Assembly: GCA_021776055.1 (NCBI GenBank)
Contig: JAJFGP010000144.1
Coordinates: 1 to 64,000 of the forward strand
Reading direction: 5' to 3'
Length of the DNA stretch: 64,000 nt
Origin: Kiloniellaceae bacterium
GTDB taxonomy: Bacteria > Pseudomonadota > Alphaproteobacteria > Kiloniellales > J153
Below, piece by piece: positions 8,409-16,279 of the stretch (positions are counted from its first letter, which is position 1; the number at the start of each line of letters is the position of its first letter). The notes beneath the pieces are model-generated. The model was not told the DNA's origin and did not search any database. It saw nothing but the letters and a program-made list of their open reading frames with translations. Position numbers and translations under genes: made by a program.

Positions 8409-9498
8409 TTGCTTGGTTCTCAAAGCAAAGCGCCTGCACGGCCCGCGCCATGGCGTCGACGTTGAGATGGTCCTCCACAATTCGACGCGCGGCCTGGCCG
8501 ATGGCCCGCGTAACGTCGGGGCTGTCGAGCAAATCCCGGGCCGATTGGCCGAGCGCCTCGGCGTCACCCGGCTTAACCAGGATGCAGTTCTCACCATGGC
8601 GCATGAGCCCGCGATCCCACAACCCGGCGATGTCCGACAACACCACCGCCTTGCCGCAAGCCATGGCCTGAAGACAGGCGCTCTGGCCCGAGGGCTGCAT
8701 GGTATCGCGGACGGGGACCACTACGAAGTGGCTGCCCCTGACCATGTCTCGAAGCACCCCATCACTGAGCACCTGTGCTCGCCAGTCGCCCGCAACCACC
8801 TTGACGTTGGCGGGCAGCGGCGCGGGGATGGCAAGTCGCGTGACGATCCGCAACTCCGGGAAATTCGGCCGCCAGGCACGGATCAGCGTGTCGTAATCAC
8901 GGTGCGAATCGTTGCCGACACTGAGCACATAGTCGCCCTGCTCGTTCCCATCGCCTGGCGCCCAGAATCGATGATCGACGCCAAACGGCACATAGTACAC
9001 CTCAATCTCGGGGAACAGGGCCGCGAGATGCTCGCGCTCCGCGCGCGAAATGACGGCAAGGGTCACATGGCGCAGGATGCGCCCATAAACCCAGCGCACC
9101 AGCGGCGGCGGCGCGACCCCAACCAGCCCCATGGCGATGAAGATCACGCGTGGTCTCCACAGGCCGAAGCGTTTGAGCAAGGCAAGGGCGATGCCGAAGG
9201 CATTCGTGGTGACAAAGACCGCGTCGTATCTTTCCAGAAGTGCCCGCGCGTCGCGCCGGGCCAGTCGGTAGGTTGCCCACAAGGGAAGGCCCAGGACGGT
9301 CCAGGCCAGATGATTGACGGCGCGCCACAGCCGAGAGGGGCTTTCGTTCAGACCAAAATCATCGTCTTGCCACAGATCAACATCGAGGCCGGAATCGCGC
9401 AGTTGCGGATAGCCAAAAAAGAATTCCGTCGGCCCGCCCGCGGCGTCATTCTCAAGCCGTTCCCTGCGGCCGGATTTGAATAGGTAAGCAAATGCCAT
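8398..9498 (-). CDS. Glycosyltransferase family 4 protein
   Basis: A 366-residue GT-B protein. The C-terminal domain shows VYYVPFGVDHRFW, YVLSVGNDSHRDYDTLIRAW, VPVRDTMQPSGQSACLQAMA and CGKAVVLSDIAGLWDRGLM, ending in CILVKPGDAEALGQSARDLL. These are the nucleotide-sugar donor signatures of GT4, though the first acidic residue of E-x7-E is not obvious in the PSGQSACLQAMA segment. ATG at 9498 lies 26 bp after the preceding gene. Linkage formed and acceptor are unknown. Confidence 0.83.
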   Translation of the reverse strand: MAFAYLFKSGRRERLENDAAGGPTEFFFGYPQLRDSGLDVDLWQDDDFGLNESPSRLWRAVNHLAWTVLGLPLWATYRLARRDARALLERYDAVFVTTNAFGIALALLKRFGLWRPRVIFIAMGLVGVAPPPLVRWVYGRILRHVTLAVISRAEREHLAALFPEIEVYYVPFGVDHRFWAPGDGNEQGDYVLSVGNDSHRDYDTLIRAWRPNFPELRIVTRLAIPAPLPANVKVVAGDWRAQVLSDGVLRDMVRGSHFVVVPVRDTMQPSGQSACLQAMACGKAVVLSDIAGLWDRGLMRHGENCILVKPGDAEALGQSARDLLDSPDVTRAIGQAARRIVEDHLNVDAMARAVQALCFENQANAV

Positions 9499-9524
9499 GG
9501 CCGGCTATACGGGTGTCCGGCCGT

Positions 9525-10928
9525 TCAAACAGCGGCCTGTAACGATGCGCGCGCGTCTTGGATTGGCGGCGCGACGCTCTCTACGAATTCGCACAGCCGT
9601 TCCGAATACGGCCGGTTAAATGGCTCAACGAAAAAACAACTGGCTTCCTGTAGGCGTTTGCAAAACGAATCGTCTCCCACAAGCGACATAAGTTCGCCAA
9701 GAGTGGAGATCAATTCGTCTCTGCCGTTGGCCTTCAGGAATTCCGGTATCTGGTACATGTCCTCGAAATGAATGAGAGACACCGCCCGCTGGAAGTGATT
9801 AGCGGACCGTTCTTCCGTTGGCAGGAAGCAGGCGACCGGCTTGCCGTGCAGGGCACCCTCGACGATGATCGTCGACAGCGGGGAAACCAGCGCGTCCACG
9901 GAACAAAGCAGGTCGTGCATCCGCTCATAAGACGGCAGAGTTTTTCCCTTGTGGCCTGCCTTCACCGCTTCGAGGTAGCCGCGCATGCTGTTCTCCATGC
10001 AGACATGGCGCCATGGATGATCAAGCAGACGCTCTCCCCCCATGCCACCTCCACCCCATGGGTGGGGGCGATAAATAACCGCCATCTTCGGGAGACGGCC
10101 AGCGTCGATGGCGTCTTCGATCGCCCGCAGGTGGCTGAACTCATCGCTCTCCTTGCTCGAGCCGGCATAAAGAAGAACCGGAAGAGCGGGGTCGATGTTG
10201 TGTTCGCGACAGAATTCTGTTCGGGAAATGGTGGCCGGACGGCGAAACAGATCGAACTGCGCGGCGCCGAACTTGATCGCCCGCTCCGGGCTGATGCCAA
10301 CGTATTCGACGGCATGTTGCTTGGTCTGCTCGCCCCACACCAGCAACCAGTCCGGAACCCCGACCATGGCCCGCTTTGTGCTCGGATTATCCCATGAATT
10401 CATGATTGTGACGAATGGGATGGCACGTTTGGATGCCGCTTCTATAAGGTCGTTGATATAGACACCCTCGAGCACGCACGGATGGATGATCGCATCGGGC
10501 AGGTACTTATCGAGCAACGCGTCCAGATCGTGATATGGCCGATCGGCGAGTTTGCGTTCAAGGAAACGCCGGACCAGCGCAAATATGCCGGGTAGACTGG
10601 CCACTTTGTACAGTGCTGCAGCTTTGGTGCCGATGGCACCAATATAAATCTCGCGGATGATTTTCCACTGCCGACCGGGCCGCCATCTGAGCTGGTCGAT
10701 CTGGAAAAGCGGTTTCCATAGGCGTTGGCGGCCCTGGTGGACCGTGAGGTGGGTATAGTCCGCGCCGCAGAGATCCAGTTGGTCGACCTCGACATCGCCC
10801 ATCCTCTTGTATCCGGGCTCGGGGAACACAAACGTCACATCGTGCTTCTTGATGAGGTCGGCGAATACCCGGCTATGGACGAAATGGCGGATAACGACGT
10901 CCACCTCGATGAAAATCAGGACTTTCAG
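9525..10928 (-). CDS. GT-B type glycosyl/glycerophosphate transferase-like protein (CTG start)
   Basis: A 467-residue protein. The reading frame from the codon at 10928 gives a natural N-terminus (LKVLIFIEVDVVIRHFVHS), and that codon is CTG, sharing CTGA with the stop of the upstream gene; no ATG, GTG or TTG fits as well. The C-terminal half resembles CDP-glycerol/capsule-type GT-B enzymes: PVLLYAGSSKESDEFSHLRA, MAVIYRPHPWGG, then VDALVSPLSTIIVEGALHGK, which is the donor-binding segment. It is likely a cytoplasmic glycan-elongating enzyme. The product is not predictable. Confidence 0.75.
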   Translation of the reverse strand: MKVLIFIEVDVVIRHFVHSRVFADLIKKHDVTFVFPEPGYKRMGDVEVDQLDLCGADYTHLTVHQGRQRLWKPLFQIDQLRWRPGRQWKIIREIYIGAIGTKAAALYKVASLPGIFALVRRFLERKLADRPYHDLDALLDKYLPDAIIHPCVLEGVYINDLIEAASKRAIPFVTIMNSWDNPSTKRAMVGVPDWLLVWGEQTKQHAVEYVGISPERAIKFGAAQFDLFRRPATISRTEFCREHNIDPALPVLLYAGSSKESDEFSHLRAIEDAIDAGRLPKMAVIYRPHPWGGGGMGGERLLDHPWRHVCMENSMRGYLEAVKAGHKGKTLPSYERMHDLLCSVDALVSPLSTIIVEGALHGKPVACFLPTEERSANHFQRAVSLIHFEDMYQIPEFLKANGRDELISTLGELMSLVGDDSFCKRLQEASCFFVEPFNRPYSERLCEFVESVAPPIQDARASLQAAV

Positions 10929-11653
10929 CCGCCGTCCCCGCCCTGCACGCGGCGCTGGCGCGTGAGGATGAATTCGACCAGGCTCAGATCCCATTCGGTA
11001 TCGATGCTGACGAAATTTCCCTCCAGAACAAGCGCTCCCGTGCGCCGCCCTTTGATCGTTTTCTGTTCGAGAATGCATTCGCGGGTCATGGCATAGCAAA
11101 TGCCGTTGCGGTGATACACCGGTGTCAATTGTTGGCGCGCTATGATAGCCGCCCCCGCCGGGTCATAGTAGTCGACCTTGCCATCAGCTACGGTCAATTG
11201 CTTGAGTGGGTGTCCCTTCGAGTCGGTTTCGGACACGCTCCATACGGCGTCCCAGTTTTCGTTTATGAGCATTTCGATGCATGCCGTCACGTGTTCGGCT
11301 TGGCGCAAAGGTGAGGTGGGTTGCAACAGGACGATGGCGTCGTAGGTAACGCCGTCGATGCGCTCGATCTCGATCAGCGCGTGGGTCAGCACGTCGATAT
11401 CACTGATGCGATCGCCGGATATTGCCGGTGGCCGGCGGAACGGCGCAGCAAGTCCAGACTCTTCGGCGACACGCGCGATTTCCTCGTGGTCGGTCGAAAC
11501 CACGGCCCGGTCGATTATGGCGATGTCACGCGCTAAATGCCCGACCCGCGCCACCATCGGCACCCCGCCGACGAGCCGCAGGTTTTTCAAGAGGACGCCT
11601 TTGCTGCCACCACGCGCCGGCACCACGGCGAGAACACGCCTGCTTCCGATCAC
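10925..11653 (-). CDS. Acylneuraminate cytidylyltransferase-like CMP-sugar synthetase
   Basis: A 242-residue GT-A-fold nucleotidyltransferase. The N-terminal VLAVVPARGGSKGVLLKNLR is the CTP-binding loop of the NeuA/KdsB superfamily; AIVLLQPTSPLR, and FVSIDTEWDLSL with the metal-binding acidic residue near the C-terminus, match NeuA/PseF/LegF enzymes. The expected reaction is CTP plus a nine-carbon alpha-keto sugar giving the CMP-sugar. Together with the adjacent HAD protein and the NeuB-cupin fusion at 16.3 kb it suggests a second nonulosonate-type sugar besides pseudaminate. The exact sugar is unknown. Confidence 0.85.
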   Translation of the reverse strand: MIGSRRVLAVVPARGGSKGVLLKNLRLVGGVPMVARVGHLARDIAIIDRAVVSTDHEEIARVAEESGLAAPFRRPPAISGDRISDIDVLTHALIEIERIDGVTYDAIVLLQPTSPLRQAEHVTACIEMLINENWDAVWSVSETDSKGHPLKQLTVADGKVDYYDPAGAAIIARQQLTPVYHRNGICYAMTRECILEQKTIKGRRTGALVLEGNFVSIDTEWDLSLVEFILTRQRRVQGGDGG

Positions 11654-12330
11654 GTGCCGCCCTTACCTTTCACGGTCTCTTGCATCTTTCCTTCATAACG
11701 CGTCGAAAGCCCCTCGATCATGGCGGGAAGTTGCGACAAATCTGTTAGGGTTGGCACGTGGCAAGTCATTCCGACAGGGTTAGCAAAAACCCCTACAAAG
11801 GGACAGCCGGTCTGTTCGGCCGCCGCATGGTCGTCGGCGCCGTCGCCGACAACAACGAGCTCCCGAGGCGATACACCCAGCAGGGTCAGAATACGCCGCA
11901 AGTTCTCGGCCTTGGTCGCTGGGCCGCCGAAGACCCCGGCCAGCAACCGGCTGAGTCTGCGCGCCTGGACAATTGGCTGAAGGTCCGCTTCGGGCGTTGC
12001 GGAGTTGATGAACAGCTGGCACTGCTGCGCAGACAGCGCTTCCATCGCCGCCACGGCGCCCGGCATATCCGGGCAAGCGTCGATAAGGGTCCTGCACCGA
12101 TTGCTGTACTGCCGAGCCAGATTTTCGTCCGACCCGGAAGCAAGGCCGGCCATCCTGGCGAATCGCTCGAACACGGCATGACGGTCGCCGCAGTCGGGAG
12201 CGGAGAGTATCCGTTCCATGATGTCCCGACCGTCCGGTATGGCGTCGACGGCGGCGAAAAAGCTGTCTCGTTTGATGTGGTTTGAGTCAACCAAGGTGCC
12301 ATCGAAGTCAAACACGACGCAGCGGATCAT
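11650..12330 (-). CDS. HAD superfamily (subfamily IA) phosphatase
   Basis: A 226-residue HAD hydrolase. Motif I is VVFDFDGTLVDS (the first Asp is the nucleophile), followed by a helical cap. Motif II is LFINSATPE, the lysine is in GGPATKAENL, and motif IV is VVVGDGADDHAAAE. It is likely a sugar-phosphate phosphatase. Its position directly upstream of, and coupled by ATGA to, the CMP-sugar synthetase suggests it dephosphorylates the 9-phosphate of a nonulosonate or a related keto-sugar phosphate; that is inference. Confidence 0.82.
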   Translation of the reverse strand: MIRCVVFDFDGTLVDSNHIKRDSFFAAVDAIPDGRDIMERILSAPDCGDRHAVFERFARMAGLASGSDENLARQYSNRCRTLIDACPDMPGAVAAMEALSAQQCQLFINSATPEADLQPIVQARRLSRLLAGVFGGPATKAENLRRILTLLGVSPRELVVVGDGADDHAAAEQTGCPFVGVFANPVGMTCHVPTLTDLSQLPAMIEGLSTRYEGKMQETVKGKGGT

Positions 12331-12614
12331 TGGGACAAACCGGAGACAACGGCGATAACCGCATCGCTCAGCCCTGCAGCTTCCAGGCTCTGTCTATAGC
12401 CGGCATCGACCGAGGTAAAGACCCATGCGTACTCCGCGTTGCCGCTGGGCATTTCACACTGTAGCCAATTGAGATGGTTTCCCAGGCCGTACCGCTGGTG
12501 CGCCATCATGGCTTCGATCTTGAGACTGTGCGAACAGAGCAAACGCTCCAGCGAGGCTTTCGAATAGTAGTAGGGGTGCTGCTTCTGAAAGCAGTGGTTG
12601 GTATACGTCGACAC
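12327..12614 (-). pseudogene. Orphan C-terminal fragment of a SAM methyltransferase
   Basis: A 95-codon frame from GTG at 12614. It contains only the C-terminal part of a class I methyltransferase: HPYYYSKASLERLL, HQRYGLGNHLNWL, then SLEAAGLSDAVIAVVSG. The same order occurs at the end of the intact methyltransferase at 17845-18774 (LHRYGMANALLWL, SYLEASGRSDTLFMTL), which supports the assignment. The SAM-binding core is absent; the sequence immediately upstream belongs to an unrelated AT-rich gene in the same frame, separated by a single TAA. It is probably the scar of an insertion that replaced the 5' two thirds. Confidence 0.7.
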
Positions 12615-12641
12615 CTTACTTCGGGACGATATTCTACTAGA

Positions 12642-14156
12642 TTAGCGCTTAAAAATTTCGATATAATTCTTGTTTTTAGGGGCTCCGTTAAACCACCGAT
12701 TCGGTAATAGGTCAGGCGAGGTTCCCGATACACAGCCTGTGACGATTCGAAATGTATTGACCGACGTGAGTTCGGGATGAAGCTCTTTCCGGCAATCCAG
12801 GCCGGGTGGAATTCGCCAAGCGTTCAATATACTGAAGCTTTGCTCCCACGTATTATCAGCCCGCCAATCTTGCCATTCCACGCCAATTTTAGGGCCGTGG
12901 TCCGACTGCAAAACAATGATGGCATCGGAATCACGATCAAGGATCGTATCAATCAGTTCCAGAGTTCCGATATTTGCGCATTCCACTTGTTCAATATAGC
13001 CCTTGTATAAATCTTCGTTGGTCTTTTGTTGTGCTGGATTGATGGGCTCACATGTTCGAGTAAATCGGTGTGGGGTGTGCGGAATCAGCATGTGAATATG
13101 TGCAAACACCGGTTTTTGCGTTTTCAGGCCCGCAAGAAAATCGCGGACGTCCCATAATTCATAATATTTTGGGATTAGACTAAAATCACCAAAGAACAGA
13201 ACATCTATAAGACTGTAAAATGGTGTAAGTCTAATTAGGTTACTTTCCAGTTCGCCAAAAATAATATTACTACGCGAAAAACAGTAATCAGGAGAGCCTG
13301 ACGCGCAATCGGCGCCATGATATCGCATCAGTGCAGTATAATAACCGGCCTTTTGAAAAAATTCGAAAACCCGCCCTCCACCATTATATATTACCCTGGC
13401 TTTCTCATTGTCCTGCGGGGCAGACACGCCCTGAAACATATAACTCATGTCCAATACACTGGGAATAGACGCGGCAGTAACCCAGTAGTTGGACATGGCC
13501 TTATCGGCTACATAGAAACCGCGATCTGCAAGCTGTTGAAGAAAAATACTATTATCGAAACCGTATATCTTTTGGAGAACATCCGCGCGGCCATATTCAT
13601 CGAGAATTATGTGATAGACACCGGGTAATCCCCCGCTGTTCTTGACTGAAATGGCCTCAATTTGCTCGGCAGTATTTTTCTCTGCGGCCATGAGATCTTG
13701 CACTTGATAAGTTAAATACCGGGCTGTCGGGACAACAATCAAGACGACCCCTAAAACAAAAACCAAATTTTGAAACAGGGGCGCTCTGGACAGATACCAC
13801 GCGAGTAAAAACATGATGACGGCAAACGCTGCCCAGCTTTTCAAGTAGTAACCCTGCCAAAGTTCATGGGCGAGTGAATAGGTTATGGAGTAGGAAAAGA
13901 AACTAATAATGCTAACGGCAACAATAGCCCCGGCACGATTCCAACTTAGGGTTTTGCCAAAAACTATCCGGAATATAAGAAATCCGAGAATTGCTGCGAG
14001 CAACGTTACGACGCCATACAAGCCGAGCCGCAGCAGCGAGTAATTTTCATCTCGATTAATGTCGAGAAAATTCAGAAATGGCCAGATGGCCGGAAACGAA
14101 ATCGTAGCAATTGCCTTGGCGCGCTCGACCCATGTGGCGGTTGTTTTAGTTTGCAT
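12642..14156 (-). CDS. Membrane-anchored sulfatase/phosphotransferase-like protein
   Basis: A 504-residue protein; I take ATG at 14156 because upstream starts give no membrane-protein N-terminus. About four hydrophobic segments in the first 150 residues precede an exported alkaline-phosphatase-fold domain. VYHIILDEYGR (metal Asp186), NYWVTAASIPS (possible Thr nucleophile), HMLIPHTPH and LQSDHGPK (Asp419, His420) are the family's metal and catalytic sites. It resembles LtaS/phosphoethanolamine-transferase-like proteins found in polysaccharide loci and may add or remove a phosphate-linked or sulfate group on the glycan outside the cell. The gene is strikingly AT-rich compared with neighbours (20 G+C in the 60 bases 13201-13260), a sign of transfer. 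Confidence 0.78.
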   Translation of the reverse strand: MQTKTTATWVERAKAIATISFPAIWPFLNFLDINRDENYSLLRLGLYGVVTLLAAILGFLIFRIVFGKTLSWNRAGAIVAVSIISFFSYSITYSLAHELWQGYYLKSWAAFAVIMFLLAWYLSRAPLFQNLVFVLGVVLIVVPTARYLTYQVQDLMAAEKNTAEQIEAISVKNSGGLPGVYHIILDEYGRADVLQKIYGFDNSIFLQQLADRGFYVADKAMSNYWVTAASIPSVLDMSYMFQGVSAPQDNEKARVIYNGGGRVFEFFQKAGYYTALMRYHGADCASGSPDYCFSRSNIIFGELESNLIRLTPFYSLIDVLFFGDFSLIPKYYELWDVRDFLAGLKTQKPVFAHIHMLIPHTPHRFTRTCEPINPAQQKTNEDLYKGYIEQVECANIGTLELIDTILDRDSDAIIVLQSDHGPKIGVEWQDWRADNTWEQSFSILNAWRIPPGLDCRKELHPELTSVNTFRIVTGCVSGTSPDLLPNRWFNGAPKNKNYIEIFKR

Positions 14157-14322
14157 GTCGTTGATACGAACATCCTCTCTCAAATTGTGCAGAGAAAACC
14201 CGATCCGGTCATCATGACGCACTGAATCCGGCAAGACCGAACCCCACTCATCCGGACCGCAACTAACTTTAACCGGGGATTCTTATTTGATGCAGAATTG
14301 TCGAGTGCAGATAGGTATACCG

Positions 14323-15771
14323 TCAGGCCTTCTTCTGACGGATCAGGCACAGACGCCGTCTGCCACCACCAATCTCGGTCACTTTTTCAATATCAAAGTT
14401 CTGTTCAAGCGCATACTTGAAGTGATCCCATGTGTAGTGATCAAACACATCCCGACGGTTTTGCAGCAGCGTTGCAACCATGGGATCGCTTTTGTCTACC
14501 CACTCGACAACGCCGCCATCCGCCAAGACGGATAGCGCTTCAACAAAGTTCTCAAGCGGTATATTCCCGCTGATGGCAATATGATGGACGAGCGCCAACG
14601 CCAGAAAGGCATCGCCCCGAATGCGATCGAACAGAGGCATGCGCTCCTGCATCATCCAGCCAATACCCGGCGACGGGTTCAGCATATTGGCAATGATGGG
14701 AAAGATGTTTTCGATATTGTCGCGGCGGCCCTGGCGGTACAGTCGATCGATGCAAGCTGCATCGAAATCGAGCGAGACAACACTGTTTGCACTCTCCGAC
14801 GCTATTCGACTGTAGACGCCAGTATTGCACCCAATATCGATGACGCGTCCGGGATTATGGGTTTCCAGCATGGATCGTACGAAGGCCATTTTTTCGGCCT
14901 CTTCATCCGCATCGTAGGAGTGGGAGTCTGTGTAATCGATCCAGGTAGAGTCGGTGGTGTTGGGGGTCACTTTGTTAAGAATTTTTCGTAACCCTCTGAC
15001 ATTGGAAAGAATGAGCTCTTTGCCAAAGTGGCTTTCGTGATAGCTGCGCTTGGCGTTGAATTCGCTTTTCCTGAATGAACGCTGGAGCATGGCCTGCAGC
15101 TTTACGTGTTTGAGAACGCCTGTCTTGTAGATATCGCTAAAAGAGAAAAGCCCATCCGCTACTTCGATGCTCATTCCGTTCAGGCTTCCACGCAGAAAAT
15201 CGTGGACGTCAATTTTTTTATGGGCACTCAGCAGCAAGGGAAACAGGAACTCTCGACAAAACTGTGCATAGCCCTCCCAGGGCGCGCCTTTTTCATAACT
15301 ATCGATAGACAAGACATCGATGAGAACGGGTCGTCCTTTATAGAGGGCAATATTGTAGGGTGTAGCGTCTTTCAGGATACAGTCGAAGGCGAGGCAGCGT
15401 TCAATGATCTCCAGGGTGACCAATGCGGCATCCCGCAACAAAGAAAAGGGCCATTCATAGCAATAGCTCATCACCGCAATGCGGTCATGTTGCAGAATGG
15501 TTGAGCTGGCGCCCTCTATATCGATCCCCTCATCCATAACCGAAACCAGCCGGGTGGGAACCATCAGGCCTGCTTCGACAAGGGATGCTAGATGGCCCAG
15601 TTCATCGAGGCGCTGCATGCGCTCTGCCGCCGGTCCGGAAAGGCTGCGACAAACGGTGTCGCCGAGATAGAATATTCGCCCGTCTGGATCTTTGAATGAT
15701 CCCGGTTCAAACTGGATGGAATCGGACAGGTTGGAATGTTCGCTTTCAGTTAGTATTTGTTTGGTTCTCAT
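14323..15771 (-). CDS. Kinase-like domain fused to SAM methyltransferase (NoeA-type)
   Basis: A 482-residue protein from ATG at 15771. The N-terminal half has a kinase-like fold: CILKDATPYNIALYKGRPVL followed by IDVLS resembles the catalytic loop and the metal-binding Asp of protein/sugar kinases. The C-terminal half is a class I methyltransferase with VIDIGCNTGVYSRIA as motif I and SLDFDAACIDRLY as the SAM-ribose acid. Such fusions occur among homologs of the rhizobial nodulation protein NoeA. It probably modifies a surface-glycan sugar. The gene shares the AT-rich composition of this block. Confidence 0.75.
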   Translation of the reverse strand: MRTKQILTESEHSNLSDSIQFEPGSFKDPDGRIFYLGDTVCRSLSGPAAERMQRLDELGHLASLVEAGLMVPTRLVSVMDEGIDIEGASSTILQHDRIAVMSYCYEWPFSLLRDAALVTLEIIERCLAFDCILKDATPYNIALYKGRPVLIDVLSIDSYEKGAPWEGYAQFCREFLFPLLLSAHKKIDVHDFLRGSLNGMSIEVADGLFSFSDIYKTGVLKHVKLQAMLQRSFRKSEFNAKRSYHESHFGKELILSNVRGLRKILNKVTPNTTDSTWIDYTDSHSYDADEEAEKMAFVRSMLETHNPGRVIDIGCNTGVYSRIASESANSVVSLDFDAACIDRLYRQGRRDNIENIFPIIANMLNPSPGIGWMMQERMPLFDRIRGDAFLALALVHHIAISGNIPLENFVEALSVLADGGVVEWVDKSDPMVATLLQNRRDVFDHYTWDHFKYALEQNFDIEKVTEIGGGRRRLCLIRQKKA

Positions 15772-16024
15772 CTTTATCGCCCTGGGCCTGGGTCCGGCGG
15801 CCAAACAGACCAGCAATGAGCGATTTGATTTTCGCAAAATACAGCTTGCCAACCACCAGCGCACCAGCAACCCCGCCAAGCAGCAACTGTAGCATCATGG
15901 CGCCTGTGCCAGGGTCGAGATAGGCATGGGCCGGTTTGATTGACATAAACAAAATCAAACATGCGAAAACGGAGATGCCGCGGACACACTGTATAAAACA
16001 GCGGAATTTGCCGGCCAGACCCAT
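15746..16024 (-). CDS. Small membrane protein with YLDPGTG motif
   Basis: A 92-residue protein from ATG at 16024 (another ATG at 16087 is possible). A hydrophobic N-terminal segment ending in AHA resembles a signal peptide with its cleavage site; it is followed directly by YLDPGTGAMMLQLLLGGVAG, a second membrane segment ALVVGKLYFAKIKSLIAG, and a polar tail. Short proteins starting YLDPGTG recur in alphaproteobacterial polysaccharide loci next to NoeA-like or sulfatase-like genes, but I know of no assigned function. The 3' end overlaps the methyltransferase fusion by 26 bp. Confidence 0.65.
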   Translation of the reverse strand: MGLAGKFRCFIQCVRGISVFACLILFMSIKPAHAYLDPGTGAMMLQLLLGGVAGALVVGKLYFAKIKSLIAGLFGRRTQAQGDKDENQTNTN

Positions 16025-16087
16025 AAAACAAATACTTCCCAAATAACCTTGAGTCCCATGGCGATCATACCCAAATTGCACCGTCAT

Positions 16088-16279
16088 TCAAATAGTTCCA
16101 CCTACGCAGTCGTCTGAATCTAGATTCTGGTATTTCGGCTGTGGTCGGAAGCCCATTCGGCCAATTTTGCCGTCATCCAGACACACCCCTCCCGTCGTTT
16201 CTACCTTGCCGCGGCGTAGCAGCCTGAATTCCTCGTCACAGAACGGAGCCGGCAGGGCGGAAAGATCGAGTCCGGTCAT
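16088..16279 (-). CDS. Short hypothetical ORF, possibly a gene remnant
   Basis: A 63-codon frame whose ATG forms an ATGA overlap with the stop of the NeuB-cupin gene, exactly like real genes in this operon. It begins MTGLDLSALPAPFCDEEF and ends in a run of polar residues. I do not recognise it. The conserved coupling and the abrupt change to AT-rich sequence just downstream suggest it is the 5' end of a gene whose remainder was lost when the AT-rich block came in. Confidence 0.4.
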   Translation of the reverse strand: MTGLDLSALPAPFCDEEFRLLRRGKVETTGGVCLDDGKIGRMGFRPQPKYQNLDSDDCVGGTI

